A DNA stretch of 64,000 nt. It comes from Dillenia suffruticosa. Lineage: Eukaryota; Streptophyta; Magnoliopsida; Dilleniales; Dilleniaceae. Both the position numbers and the translations under genes were made by a program. Positions within the stretch are counted from its first letter, which is position 1. Every line of letters begins with the position of its first letter. The stretch spans positions 12,307,001 to 12,371,000 of the forward strand of contig JAVTVX010000034.1 in NCBI GenBank assembly GCA_033439265.1, written 5' to 3'. Below the pieces are notes generated by a model that saw nothing but the letters and a program-made list of their open reading frames with translations, did not search any database and was not told where the DNA came from. This document shows positions 1 through 11,888 of this stretch, one piece after another.

Positions 1-2357
1 AATGCTAGAATGATAGCTATTATTATAAGTAAATTCAACTAATATCAAATGTTCTGCCCAACTACCCCGGAGCTCTAGAACACAAGCTCTCAACATATCT
101 TCTAAAGTCTGTATAGTCCATTCTGACTGACCATTTGTCTGAGAATGATATGCTGTGGAGAAACTAAGTTTAGTTCCCAACCTGGTCTAAAAGCTCTGCC
201 AGAATCAAGAAACAAATCTCGGATCTCTATCATAAACAATAGATTCTGATATGTCATACAATCTCACGATCTCATCAACATAGAGGTTGGCCAGTTTCTC
301 CATGGAATAAGTCACTGCAATAGGGAGAAAGTGAGTTGATTTGGTGAGTTTATCGACTATTACCCATATAGCATCAAATCCCCTTGAAGTCTTAGGTAAT
401 CTTGAGACAAAATCCATGGTAATATGCTCTCATTTCCATTCAGGAATAGGGAGTGGCTCAAGCAATCCACCAGGTCTCTGGTGTTCTGCCTTCACTTGTT
501 GACATATCAAGCATCTACGAATAAATTCTGCAATGTCTCTCTTTATCCCGGGCCACCAAAAGAATTATCCTAAATCCCTATACATCTTGGTGGATCCTAG
601 ATGCACAGAAAAGGCTGAATTATACGCTTTCTCAAAAATTAATCTCCACAATCCTTGAGCCTCTGGAACTACCATCATGTCTCGAAATCTAACTGTTTCA
701 TTTGATAAGTTGAACTCAGGCTTCCTCCCTTTACGAACATCTTCCCTGAGCTTAATTGTCACCTTATCAGTTTGCTGAGCCATCCTAATATGATCAGATA
801 GATATGGTCGGACCATAAACCAAGCAAAAGAGACCCCTGGCTGGTAACCTCAGTATCAATCCACAAATGCTCAAACTCAGCTATCATCTGATATTCTCTT
901 ACTCGTAGAGCTGCTGCTAAAATATAGATTTACGGCTGAGAGCATCTGCTACAACATTTACCTTGCCGGGTTGATATTGAATGGTGACATCATAATCTTT
1001 TAATAATTCAAGCCATCTGTATTGTCTTAAATTCAATTCCTTCTGGGTAAATAAGTATTTCAGACTCTGATGATCAGTGAATATTTTACAATGCTCACCA
1101 TAGAGATAGTGTCTCCAATTCTTCAAAGCAAAAACGATAGCTACAAGTTCTAGATCATGAGTGGGATAATTCTCTTCATGAGGTTTCAACTGTCTAAAAG
1201 TATAGACTATCACATTCTATCCTTGTATTAGCACATAACCTAAACCAGTCCTGGATGCATCACTAAAGATCACGTATTCCTGCCCACTAACTGGTAATGT
1301 TAGTACCGGAGCCGATACAAGCTTATCCTTTAGGTTCTGGAAACTAGTCTCACATTGTTCATCCCACCTAAAGGGTGCATTCTTACGAGCGTACGAGTTA
1401 ATCTCGTAAGTGGAGCAGTTATTGAAGAGAAATTCTTAACAAATCTACGGTAATAACTTGCCAAATCCAGAAATCTACATACCTCTGTACTATAGTAGGT
1501 GGGGACCAATTAACAACAGTTTCAATGTTTTTCAGATATACAAAAGTTAGCTACCAAAGACAACGTGACTTAAAAAAGTTACTTCACTGAGCCAGAATTC
1601 GCATTTACTTAGTTTGGCATATAGTTTCTCAGTCCTCAAAGTTTATAAAGTAATGCGAAAATACTGTTCATGTTGAGCTCTATTTTTAGAATAAACCAAC
1701 ATATCATCAATAAATACCACAATGAAGTCATCCAGATAGGATTTGAAAACACGGTTTGTCAAGTCCATGAACATTGTTGGGGCAATAGTTAACCTAAATG
1801 GCATAATCAAGAACTCATAGTTGCCATAGCAAGTGTGAAACGCCAACTTTGGTATGTCTTCCTCTCTGACTCTAATTTGATGATAGCTGGATCTGAGATC
1901 CAGTTTAGAGAAAACTATAACATCTCTCAACTTATCAAACATATCATCAATTCTTGGTAAGGGGTATTTATTCTTGATCGTCACTTGATTCAATCTATGG
2001 TAATCAATACATAACCTCAAGAAACTATCATTCTTCTTTACAAATAAAACTGGTGCACCCTAAGAAGAAACATTCAGATGAATAAACCTTGTCCACCAGT
2101 TCTTGTAATTAAGTTTTCAACTCTTTCAATTCAATTGGTGTCATCCTATATGGAGTTGTGGAAATTGGTATGGTATCTGGCATTACATTAATAGTGAACT
2201 TTATCTCTCTCACTAGTGGCAATCCAGGCAAATCATCTAGAAACATATTAAGGAAATCCCGAACCACTGGTATGTCAAACAATTGAGATTGCTCCATTTT
2301 GTCTTCAATAACGTAAGCAAAATATCCCTGACAACCCATGGATAGTATCCTAGTCAC
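1..2357 (-). pseudogene. Ty3/gypsy pol (RT, RNase H, integrase), broken
   Basis: Separate open pieces give the domain order. 2109-2357 holds the region before RT (LDDLPGLPLVREI). 1643-2020 holds reverse transcriptase with the catalytic FIDD motif. 917-1213 holds RNase H ([19 protein letters not shown], then a TDHQSLKYL motif). 565-816 is the segment leading to the integrase zinc-binding part. 205-417 holds the integrase core with its first two acidic positions (VDKLTK and YDRDPRF). The pieces are in different frames with stops between them. The 1214-1642 stretch is the degenerate RT–RNase H connection. This is a dead copy. Confidence 0.92.
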
Positions 2358-2760
2358 TATAATGAAAGATACAATTGGAGTTCTGATAAACCTATCAACA
2401 ATAAATAAAATCTATGGTTGTCCTGACGGTGAAAAGCAAATAATTTTTCAGTAACAATCAATCAATGCATAATTAACTGATGGCCATAATTACATCCAAA
2501 TCTAACAATTCCAATGGTAGCAAATCAATGCTAAAATCATGCCCCTGGAAGCTCATAATACAACCCCTATAAATCTCAGTAATAAGGACCTAATCTCTAA
2601 GAGAGGTAGTAACCCACAACCATTGCTTTAGAGGTTCAGACTCACAAGGCAAGTTTGTAATGAATGCGTGGCACCCGATCAATTAGGACATGAACTTCAC
2701 AAGAAAATATCATTCTATCTATAATCACATCAGGTGAAGCACGAGCCTCTTGAGTAGTGA

Positions 2761-3972
2761 CTACATGAACTCTACCTCCTGGGCCGGTGGCATCCCTTGA
2801 GGTCGTCTTTGCTGTGCTTGTGGTGGTAAAGCTGGTCTAGGTGGTCCCGGCCTCAATGGAACTTGAGGGGTTTTTGCATGCTGAGCCGGTAGAGGTTTGG
2901 GTGGTGGAACATGCTGTAAAGGAGCAGGCTGTGATTGTCTGGTCCTAAGAGGACAACGGGAAGCATAATGACCCGATTGAAAACATATAAAACAAAGTCT
3001 CATTCCTCCCTCACATGGCCCCGCATGAAGATTCCCACAAATTGAACATGATGGCCTCTTCTGGGAGCTTTCGCCCTGCTCAAAATGCCTCTTCTTCTCT
3101 TTTTTCTTCTTTATGCTTGAAGCTTGGATTTCTACTGGCCTTTTTCCCCACAACCTTTCTTGTCTATCCTCAATAACCAATTCTAAGGCCTTTGCATTGT
3201 TCACAAGATCCCTATAGCTTGTAAAAGGTTGGGCCACTAGATATCTTTGAAAGAAGGATTGCAATCCTTTTCTAAATCTCTTTGCTCTCTTTTCATCTGT
3301 ATCAACCAACTCAGGAGCATAAATTGACAATCTAGCGAAGCAATTCTCATACTGATCCACAGTCTAACTGCCTTGTCTCAAATTTAGAAACTTAGACATC
3401 TTCTGATCTCTAATAAAAGTAGGAACATATCTCTATCTCTCAGGGAAGATCTGAGTAAAGTCACCCCAAGAGACATACTGGAGGTCGCTACCATATTGAA
3501 GTATCAACTCCGAACTCTACGAATCATAGGCAGCTTCCTTCAGATAATAGGTGGCAAGTCTGACCTTGTATTCCTCAGTAACCATAAATTAAGAGAATAG
3601 TCTTTGCATCTCCGCAATCCAGGTCTATGCAATATGAGTATCATCACTTCTTGAAAATGTCATCAGCTCCATCTTTCTGAACTCAGTCATCAATTTCTAA
3701 AACCGACGATCCTCTCGGGGCACACTTGTGTTCCCTCTATCTCCATGTCCGTCTTCATACTCAATGGCTCTCTGATCTCTACATGATCTAACCCGATTTG
3801 ACTCAGAACCAATGGATACCACTGGAGTTGCTGAAACTGACATAACTAAAGAGGTAGGCGTGGTATGAGTAGCTGGAGACACATCTATAGTCACACTCCC
3901 TATCACTGGTTGAGACAATCTCTCTTTTACTCTGCGAATGTCCCCTAACATAGTGCCTACCATAGCCATCAA
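2761..3972 (-). pseudogene. Ty3/gypsy gag, broken
   Basis: The minus strand first shows an N-terminal piece (3697-3972), then a broken stretch, then a 199-codon piece (2761-3360) with a capsid-type segment (APELVDTDEKRAKRFRKGL) and a zinc knuckle, CFICFQSGHYASRC, matching CX2CX4HX4C. A proline/glutamine-rich tail follows. Gag forms the particle and the knuckle binds RNA. Between the pieces (about 3361-3696) gag-like sequence continues but with stops, so no intact protein is possible. It lies directly downstream of the primer binding site, as expected. Confidence 0.88.
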
Positions 3973-4234
3973 GATGACTAAAGCCTACTCCAAAACTGCC
4001 CCTTCTGGCCTCTGATCACCTAGTACTTGAGATTGAGGCTCCTGCCTCTGCTTATCATCCCTATGCTCTTCCTCAGGGGGATTTCGTTTTGTCTTCTAGT
4101 TTTAACCATTTTGTATGCAAAAAACCTGATGAATGCAAATGATAAATAACGTCACTCATTAGATAAACCATCCTCTATCTAATAACCTATTCCAATAGTC
4201 ACATATTTTAGGTGCAGATTATCCAAAACCTTGG

Positions 4235-4246
4235 GCTCTGATACTA
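4235..4246 (-). promoter_or_regulatory. Primer binding site, initiator Met tRNA type
   Basis: The reverse complement reads TAGTATCAGAGC, one base from the common plant gypsy site TGGTATCAGAGC. It lies 2 bases inside the LTR end. Confidence 0.85.
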
Positions 4247-4248
4247 AC

Positions 4249-4821
4249 TGTGATAACCCGCTATCTAGACATCGCGCCCCCTAACAAAAGGAGACAAACA
4301 TGCGAATGCGAAAGCAGCTAATGTGACGATAATACGATGTCTGGACTTACGACAATCACTCTCCCCATATTTTAAAAGAAAATAAGTTACTTGTTTCTCT
4401 CAAATCAAATATCAATAGAGTCTCCCCTATTAAGTGACTATTTAGCCACTTGGGGTTAATGGGAAATCCGGTAAAGTAAGTAGAACATTTCTTACATCAA
4501 ACGAACTAGCATTAATGGCTCTCACAGCCATCCAACAACACACCATAGTGTATGATCACATTATAAACAAAACTATACATGTTAGGCTCTCCTTGGCCTT
4601 CAACCATGTATCTACATATAAAACAAAATTCATACAATTCCAAAAGAAACTCAAGAACAACATGCGGGATCGAAATCCCTTGACTGAAAGGCCTCTACCC
4701 TGTGATTCCTTCCCGTCTCCCTGATTACCTAAAAAATAAGGAAATCTAGGTTAGCATAAACTGAGCAAGTATACAAGAAGCCAATAGCATGCATAACAAC
4801 TGAGTAAGCATAGAAATATCA
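4249..4821 (-). repeat. 5' LTR of the Ty3/gypsy element
   Basis: On the plus strand the segment begins TGTGATAACCC next to the primer binding site and ends ATATCA just before array sequence resumes (TAGGCAAATC). That gives TG...CA ends and about 573 bp. The outer end is set by comparison with 10656 onward and could be off by about 5 bases. Repeats of AACTGAG lie near the outer end. The partner LTR is outside the window, so the target duplication cannot be checked. Confidence 0.75.
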
Positions 4822-5287
4822 ACTGAGTAGGCAAATCTGGTCGGCTGGTTGAGTAATCTTATTTTTGTAGTAAAAGTAAAACAAGAGTTGTTTCAGTCAT
4901 CGAGGTGTACCAATTACTCTTCTACTCTGAAATCTAAACTCCTTGCACGCTATTTCTTAATGGAAATTTAGCTATAACTAAAACCATTCTAGTTAATAAT
5001 TCAAAAGTTTAATATTTGAATCAATTCTTTATATGCCAACATGGCAATATCCTTATGGAGCTTATCACCCTCTAATATTTCATAGAATAGTTTCTCTATT
5101 GAGGGAAATAAAAAAGGTTTTTTTTTAGGTTTGCCTGGCAAGTGAGAAATGATTACGTGTTCTCTTATCATTAGTGTTTTGAACCATTTCGCACTAGAAT
5201 TGAATGGAAAGTACTATTCATAAAGAAACCTCCCGAATTATTCACACCTATCCTTTAGAGGCCTTTCGCCCTTGATGACTTTGGTAA
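4822..5287. other. Array unit 1, noncoding start
   Basis: This matches 10656-11018 and 52376-52841 and lies between the gypsy LTR and the small CACTA element. It is unique, AT-rich sequence with no credible gene. Short poly-T and poly-A runs differ in length between copies. Confidence 0.8.
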
Positions 5288-6471
5288 CACTACAAGAAAA
5301 CTGAGTTTCAACAACGAAAAATTATCGATGAAACAAAATTTGTCGTAAATAGCAATAGAATTGCGATGGATTAATATTAGACGGAATACTGAGAGATTAG
5401 CGACGGATTTGAAACTGAAATTAGCGACAAAAATATTTTCGCTATTAATCTGTCGCTGTAGTGGTTTAGAATAAAAAATAATAATTGTAAAACTATCAAT
5501 GACGGAGTAGCGATGGAATTTTTAGCGATAAAAAATATCCGTCGCCAATCCATTAGTGTAGTGGTGAAAGGTAAACAAAAAAAAAAAAACATATGTATAG
5601 CTATTAGCGTTGAATTACTAACGAAAATTTTAGTGACGGATTACCGATAGATTTTTTTCAATTTTTAAGTTTTTTAATTTTTTAATTTTTTTTAATTTGT
5701 TGAATTTGTTGAATTTGTTTATTTTTTCTTCTCTTTTATTATTTTATAATTCTCTTTCTTTTTTCTTTTATTTATTTTATTTTTTCGTTGATTCTATTAT
5801 TTTATTATTCAATTTAATGGGTAAATAAAAAAAATAATTTGCTATTCTATCTTAATGAAAAAAAAATTATCCCAAGGTAAAGGAAAAAACGAAGAGATGA
5901 GAGTGAGATAAAAAAAATTGTGAAAGTAAGATAAAAGTTTTGAAAAAACTTTTGAGAGTGAGATTAATATTTAAAAAAAATGAGGGTTAGATAATAAATA
6001 ATAACAAAAAAAAGTATATCATAAAACGATTTTGGCATTGTGGTTGGACAACATCTTTCATCTTGCAGATGCTAATTCGATTATGGGAGGAGACATTTTT
6101 CACCAAAAAAATGCAGGGCGCGAACGAGTTCCCTAGAGCAGGTGGGTGCGCGTGCGGGTGGGTTTCACATGAGCGAGCATGCATGAAGGAGTGTGTATGC
6201 GTGACGGTGCGGGTGGGCACGTGTGCGGACGTATGCACTCTCATGAAGGCTTCTAGAATCAGCAACGGAATTTTATTGTCTTTTATCAGCGACGGATTCC
6301 ATCGCTGATAGTTACCAACCCTTCGATAAAAATTAGCGGGGTGTTTTCAGGGACGGATTTAGTTACAAAAATTTTCCGTCACTGATATTTTTTAGTGATG
6401 GAATCTTTTCTTTTAACGATGGATATTTCCGTCGTCGTTGAAAGAAAATTTTTTAATAGTATCACTTTTGG
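5288..6471. mobile_element. Non-autonomous CACTA element, unit 1 copy
   Basis: The left end is CACTACAAGAAAAC. The right end is TTTTTTAATAGTA, a decayed form of the TTTTCTAATAGTG seen in sister copies. Subterminal sequence carries many GCGACGGA/TCCGTCGC-type motifs on both strands, typical of En/Spm-type elements. No transposase is encoded. The 3-bp target duplication is clear in the unit 3 copy (TCA) and has decayed to TAA/TCA here. The interior has T-rich and TTTTTAA stretches and a GC-rich core near 6110-6240. The open frames seen in the core are low-complexity shadows. Confidence 0.85.
6031..6098 (+). other. tRNA-derived (SINE-like) segment inside the CACTA
   Basis: TGGCATTGTGG (6032-6042) resembles a Pol III A box and TAATTCGATTA (6073-6083) a degraded B box, about 40 bases apart as in a tRNA. 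The other copies, near 11490, 57317 and 63164, have better A boxes or B boxes. A proper cloverleaf does not fold, mainly because the T stem is poor. It is more likely a tRNA-derived repeat remnant than a tRNA gene. Confidence 0.35.
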
Positions 6472-7233
6472 GTTTCTATAACCTGTTCATAAATAAGCTT
6501 TCAATTCATTCCATATATCGTAGTGTGAGATAATGGTGTGGATTATTGGTGACTGAATAATATTTCTGGTGTAAGTAAACACATCATAAATTTTTCTACA
6601 AAACTATGAAAGTGGGTATTGCTTTCTTTTTGTTTGCTGTGTCTTGATCATGTAAGGAAAAAAAATTTCAACATTCACAAAGCCGAGATCTTTTATTTAT
6701 TTATTTATGAGAGTTTTTACTATGATGGATGCTATCAGGAGAGAGAGATTTTTCTTTTCTCTTACCGCAACTACTTCTAACCCTGGGAGAAGTAAAAAAC
6801 TATTGCTTTCCATTTACAATCAGTTGAATAAGAGAGATGACAATTTGCCGTCATTGAGAGCAATTTATTCATATATTTTTCAATCTATGTCCAATCCTAA
6901 CTATTTTAATTTGGTAAGAATTTTGCTATCAGGCTCTCTTTAGTAAAACAGGGTAAAAATTAAAATTTGAATATCTAATGTTGTATTTTTTAAATTTCAG
7001 TTTCAAATATTGCTTGAGGGATGATATTGTATCATCATAATTTATTGTAAAAGATTTTACTTAATTAAGTTTGGTTATTTTCACCCTCCCTTTTAAGCAA
7101 GGGACTTTTTAGATAAAATTTCAAATCTTAATTTTTTTATTTTGATTTAGTCATCGAAAAACTATTAACTATGACATTGAGCCACAGAAACTGATTAAGC
7201 GAAAAGAATAAAGAAGAAAAAAACCATATGGCT
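6472..7233. other. Array spacer between CACTA and peptide gene, unit 1
   Basis: This is repeated at 11889-12659, 57776-58549 and 63621-64000. It includes a 78-codon open frame (6707-6943, plus strand) that is present in the other units. Between the unit 1 and unit 3 copies I count about four amino-acid-changing and three silent differences, so it does not look protein-conserved. The family is not recognised. The rest is AT-rich with no gene. Confidence 0.6.
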
Positions 7234-7239
7234 TTTATT
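7234..7239 (-). terminator. Poly(A) signal of peptide gene copy 1
   Basis: AATAAA on the minus strand, about 63 bp past the stop codon, kept in the other copies. Confidence 0.5.
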
Positions 7240-7301
7240 AATTCATCAGAAAGGCATGGTTGGAAGTCAGGTATTGTGGTCACCAAAAATCGACAGGCTC
7301 C

Positions 7302-7718
7302 TTAATTTTTGGTGCAGTTGGCGTAGCCACAAGTCCCATCAACACAAATTGCACCAAGACAGAAAGAAGGATGATATTTGCAATCGGCATTAGTTTGACA
7401 AAAAGAACTTGCGCTTGGAGACTTTGCTTTGGAACCTAGGCAAACGCATTTTCCAAACATACAGACTCCGGAAAGTGGCGGTCTGCACGTGTGCTCGCAG
7501 GTACCTTTATTGCACTTTGCATCACTTGGCCCTGTCAAATATTCATCCATAGTAATCACAAAATTAGTTAACTCCAATTCCCACATCAAAGTTATAGCCT
7601 TTGTCAACAAATGAAAACAGAGATAAAGAAGAAAAACAATATGAGAGAGAGACTAACAAGCTGTTCCAAGGAGGACTAGAGCAATAACAATGGCCAACTT
7701 GAATGAAATCATTGTCAT
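7302..7718 (-). CDS. Secreted 12-cysteine peptide, copy 1 (two exons)
   Basis: Exons are 7718-7658 and 7531-7302. The intron is 126 bp with a GT–AG border and the join is in phase, giving 96 residues. Exon 1 encodes a signal peptide (MTMISFKLAIVIALVLLGTA). An alternative start lies two codons in, at 7712. The mature part has 12 cysteines in two six-cysteine blocks: C-x4-C-x3-C-x7-C-x4-C-x-C, then C-x5-C-x6-C-x4-C-x4-C-x4-C. The second block recalls knottin or nodule-type cysteine-rich peptides, but I do not recognise the family. It is probably exported and disulfide-bonded; its function is unknown. A TATA box lies about 86 bp upstream of the start and an AATAAA about 60 bp past the stop. Copies 2 and 3 are nearly identical. 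Confidence 0.85.
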
Positions 7719-7803
7719 TATTGGAGTGAGATAATGTGATTTGTATTAATTCGCCAATATGTTAAATGCTTTTAACAGAATAATATCTAAGAGCTCTGGT
7801 TGT

Positions 7804-7811
7804 TATTTATA
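7804..7811 (-). promoter_or_regulatory. TATA box of peptide gene copy 1
   Basis: TATAAATA on the minus strand, about 86 bp before the ATG. It is conserved at 13231-13238 and 59120-59127. Confidence 0.65.
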
Positions 7812-8810
7812 TGATTGAGGATTTCTATCAAGAACAAACAAATTTTTCTAATAAATAAAAAATAATTAGGTATTTTCAAAGAAAACTATATCTAATTAAA
7901 TTTCTTATTGAATACATGGAAAAAAGTAAACATTTCCATAGGATTAAAAGAAAATAAGGTTTTCTCTTCCTTTTTTTTGGTTCTTCCCTTTTAGGGTGCT
8001 TAGGATATAAGTTTTCGTTTATGGTACAATGCTTCGACTTTGGAGGGGGAAAAATATATATATATATAGGCTCTGGCATCTAGTCTATTTTAATTTTATG
8101 GTCTACTCTAGGTGCTTAATCTCCCCTTCCTCTTCTTCTTGACAAAATGGTGTCGTTCTACATTCAACCTTCCTTTATCTATGCATTCCCTTCCCAAGCT
8201 CCAAAATCAACAACATAACTTAGCCCTTTTATTGTTAATTTAAACAGTAATGGAAACTATTTCCTTAAGAGGAGCAATTCCTGCTCAGACTTTCTTCCCA
8301 AAACTTGATGTTCTTACCATTACCAACTACCCATGGGAATTCCTTTTTAAATTTTTTTTCTCATTATTGTCACGTGCTTCCCCGTTCTTCATAATATCCC
8401 CCCAAACACTTGGAAAATTCCCTTCTCTTAACAAGTCATTCATGTTTTCACATTTACCAGTTCTGCCATATTTTTCTCAAATTAAATCAGAACCTTCCTC
8501 TATTACCTTAACCTACCATTATAAATGTGAAATCATGATGTTGTTCTTCCCTATTCAGGGTTTCCTCTCCTTTTTCTTCTTACCGAATTGGATTTTGTAG
8601 TCATGGGACATGTGTTTATTCACATTGAACCACAATTTGAGGAGTCTGTAATTATATGCAACTTACAAGCATATATTGTGCAACAGTGGAAGTCATAATC
8701 CATCAAGCAAGATACTTTGGTGGGCCCTAATTGAGCTTGGTGGGTCAATAACCCTAATTTAGTTTGGTTGTTCTTCGTGGGCAGATCAGATGTGATGTAA
8801 CCTTAGAACA
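7812..8810. other. Array spacer upstream of peptide gene, unit 1, with possible gene fragment
   Basis: The spacer is transcriptionally divergent from the peptide gene. It includes an ATG at 8250 (plus strand) beginning METISLRGAIPAQTFFPKL, preceded by a C/T-rich stretch that looks like a 5' leader. The same start occurs at 13702, 46604 and 59566. After about 33 codons the frame becomes low-complexity F/S-rich, so only the first part might be a real first exon, perhaps with a plastid-type leader. No downstream exon was found. TA microsatellite at 8054-8067. Confidence 0.4.
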
Positions 8811-10123
8811 TGTTCGATTACTTTGGATTTTATATTGTGCATTCCTTCTCCGCTTTGTAGGCGATGGAAATGTAGTAAGATCTCAAATTCAAGTCTTGTG
8901 CATGGTAGGAGAGCTTTACCCGTGAGATGCCAATCTGACTTGAACCGAATTTAAATAGGTCGAATATGATTATTGAATATCAATAATTTATAACAAAAAA
9001 AAAAAGAGTGTATAACCGACTTCGACAATTGTGTGATTGATTTTTTTGCCTTCACACTTGGGCTATTTGATACGGTATCTATGTTAGAGATTATGGGTGG
9101 AACATCACTGTGTGATGCGGTGCGTAACTACTGTATCGTGTTTTAGTCAACTTGTTCTATTTCTGTAAAAAAAAAAACTCTCTTACTAAATTCAATATGA
9201 ATTCCAACAACTACCAATATAATATTATTAGTATATATTTTGTGTCCTAAATTTGGGAGACTCATATTGGTATTTGGGTTCTATTTATAACGTCTTAACG
9301 ATTGCACAAAATGATACTATTTAAATTTATAATTCCGTATATGTCATACCCATATTTTTCTTTCATTTAACTTTTTCAAGCTAGACACTTTTCTTATTAT
9401 GCTCCTAATAAAAAGCTAAACACTTTTATTATTGTAGATTCAATGAGTAGTATTATGTTCTTAGAGATCAATAGTTCTTTTTGAGGAGCACATGAAAGGG
9501 AGGATTCTTTTGTACATGTGATTCACTTAATAACTTGGTTTGTTTAGATTTTCACCTTAATCTTTGTTTTTGACTTATTCGATTTATTAATTATGGAAAG
9601 TTTTTGTTCGATATTTAAAAGTTATCTTCTATTTGGATAATGAAATGTTGTAAATAAAAATTTATCTTCATCTTTCAACAAAAGCTCCAATTATAGCATA
9701 TCATTTTATTTGAGTAAGATATCTCCTATTAAAGTTAACATTTAGTCAATTTAATTATTTCACATCGTATTATTTTAGCAGGATAGTTTCTATTATAGTT
9801 ATTATTTTGTCAATTTAGCATTAAATAGGCTTTTTTTTATTCCATATATAAAAGTATTCTATTTAGATCATAAAATGCTGAAAATAAAATATTATCTTCA
9901 TCTTTAGAAAAATGTCTAATTGTATCACATCATATCATTTTAGGAAGATATCTGCTATTATAGTTACCAATTAGTCAATTTAGCAATAAACAAACTCATC
10001 ACACATTTTTTTTTCTTCATATAAAAATGGTCATCCCTATGAATACAAACATTTGTTCTCACTTATTTTAAAGATACATCATCATTTTAAATATCCCTAC
10101 AAAACTAAGTTTTCATTCTAGCA
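8811..10123. other. Array spacer, unit 1
   Basis: AT-rich sequence with no gene seen. It matches 50618-51845 of unit 2, except that unit 1 has about 95 extra bases near 8860-8955. Confidence 0.7.
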
Positions 10124-10385
10124 ATGCCTTTGATTTCTTTCAAGTTGTTGGCTTTCGTCCTTGTTGTTGCAATCCGACTGAATGCCTTAAACATTGCAAA
10201 CCAAACACAGGAGTTTGTCTGTATATTACTACCTTTGCCAACGACCTTCTAGATTTATAGAAACAAACAACTATCTTGCTCTCAATTGCCAAACTCAAGC
10301 AGATTGCAAAAATCCATCAACTTCGCTTTGTTCTGGACTTTGTTTACGCGGTACACATTTTTACTCAGTATGTGGCAACAATTAA
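10124..10385 (+). pseudogene. Diverged cysteine-rich peptide gene, broken, unit 1
   Basis: The start encodes a signal-like MPLISFKLLAFVLVV, close to the start of the 12-cysteine peptides. Cysteine-bearing segments then lie in two other frames: one around 10180-10220 with a C-x3-C-x6-C pattern, and one ending at 10385 containing NCQTQADCKNPST and SVCGNN. Three frames in a row mean at least two frameshifts. Compared with the unit 2 copy it has lost one base near 10224 but lacks that copy's stop. It has no intron, unlike the intact genes. It is a relic of the same family in the opposite orientation. Confidence 0.65.
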
Positions 10386-11019
10386 CCATCTTACTGACCA
10401 ATAGCTTTCTTCACGAAATAGTTCTGTACTTTTCATTGTATCCCACTTGATTAATTCAATAAAGTCATAGGTTTTTATTGTTTTATTACCCTTTAATATG
10501 CAGGTTTGAATGACCCACAATTTAAAATTCATATCTATAGGTAAAACTAATGAAACTTGGAGACAGAAACTCAATTATGGTGCCATGACAATGTTTTTGA
10601 ACATTTAATGTTGGTTTATGAAGTTTTGCATTGAAAGATAATTTCATGGAAGGAGATAGGCAAATCTAGTCAGCTGGTTGAGTAATCTTATTTTTGTAGT
10701 AAAAGTAAAACAAGAGTTGTTTCAGTCATCGAGGTGTACCAATTACTCTTCTACTCTGAAATCTAAACTTCTTGCTCACTATTTCTTAATGGAAATTTAG
10801 CTATAACTAAAACAATTCTAGTTAATAATTCAAAAGTTTAATATTTGAAACAATTGTTTATATCCCAACATGGCAATATCCTTATGGAGCTTATTACCCT
10901 CTAATATTTCATAGCATAGTTTCTCTAATGAGGGAAATAAAAAGTTTTTTTTTTTGGGCTTGCCTAGCAAGTGAGAAATGATTACATGTTCTCTTATCAT
11001 TAGTGTTTTGAACCATTTC
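10386..11019. other. Array spacer, end of unit 1 and start of unit 2
   Basis: AT-rich, no gene. The unit boundary used here (10656) is where similarity to 4827 begins. At about 11019 host sequence jumps into the CACTA interior, so about 90 bp of flank and about 320 bp of the element are missing. Confidence 0.7.
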
Positions 11020-11888
11020 CGATGGAAATTTTAGTGACGGATTACCGATAGATTTTTTTCAATTTTTATGTTTTTTAATTTTTTTAATTTTTTTAATTCT
11101 TTTAATTTTTTTTAATTTTTTTAATTTTTTAATTTTTTAATTTTTTAATTTTTTAATTTGTTTAATTTTTTTATGTTTTCTTCTCTTTTATTATTTTATA
11201 ATTCTCTTTCTTTTTTCTTTTATTTATTTATTTTTTGTTGATTCTATTATTTTATTATTCAATTTAATGGGTAAATCAAAAAAATAATTTGCTGTTCTAT
11301 CTTAATGAAAAAAAAATTATCTCAAGGTAAAGGAAAAAAAGAAGAGATCAGAGAGACATAAAAAAAAAATTGAGAAAGTAAGATAAAAGTTTTGAAAAAA
11401 TTTTTGAGAGTGAGATTAATATTTAAAAAAAAGAATGAGAGTTAAATAATAAATAATATTAAAAAAAAGGTATATCATAAAACAGAATTTGGCATAGTGG
11501 TTGGACAACTCATCTTTCATCTTGCAGACGCGAATTCAATTCTAGGAGGAGACATTTTTCCCCAAAAAAATGCAGGGCGCAAGGGCAGGCGAGTGCGCCC
11601 GCGCGGGTAGGCGGACGAGTTCCCTGGAGCAGGTGGGTGCGCGTGCGGGTGGGTTTCACATGAGCGGGCATGCATGAAGGTGTGTGTACGCATGACGGTG
11701 CGGGTGGGCACGTGTGCGGACGTATGCACTCTCATGAAGGCTTTGAGAATCTGCAATGGAATTTTATTGTCTTTTATCAGCGACGGATTTAGTTACAAAA
11801 AATTTCCGTCACTGATATTTTTTAGCGATGGAATCTTTTCTTTTAACGAAGGATATTTCCGTCGCAGAAAGAAAATTTTCTAATAGTG
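11020..11888. mobile_element. Non-autonomous CACTA element, left end deleted, unit 2
   Basis: It matches the interior and right end of the unit 1 element, from the TTTTAGTGACGG motif to the end TTTTCTAATAGTG. The left terminal repeat is gone. The deletion edge shares the few bases TTTC. It contains a long (TTTTTAA)n-like run at 11075-11165, the tRNA-like segment near 11489, and a GC-rich core. Confidence 0.8.

Larger units (their letters stand above)
1..4821 (-). mobile_element. Ty3/gypsy LTR retrotransposon, right part, decayed
   Basis: Read on the minus strand the order is LTR, tRNA-iMet-type primer binding site, gag with a zinc knuckle, a pre-RT region, reverse transcriptase, RNase H, then integrase zinc-binding and core parts. 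The RT–RNase H–integrase order is that of Ty3/gypsy. Stops and frame changes break every part, so the copy is dead. Its other end lies left of position 1. It sits in unit 1 of the tandem array: sequence right of 4827 matches unit 2 from about 10656, while sequence left of it does not. The lineage looks Tekay/chromovirus-like from the gag, which is an inference. Confidence 0.93.

Noticed and set aside
6031..6098. Functional tRNA gene
   Set aside because: No acceptor or T-stem pairing; only the box words fit.
5987..6308. His/Thr-rich frames in the small CACTA core (also 11517-11883, 57337-57606, 63103-63451)
   Set aside because: They overlap on both strands in a GC-rich repeat of a non-autonomous element and shift between copies.
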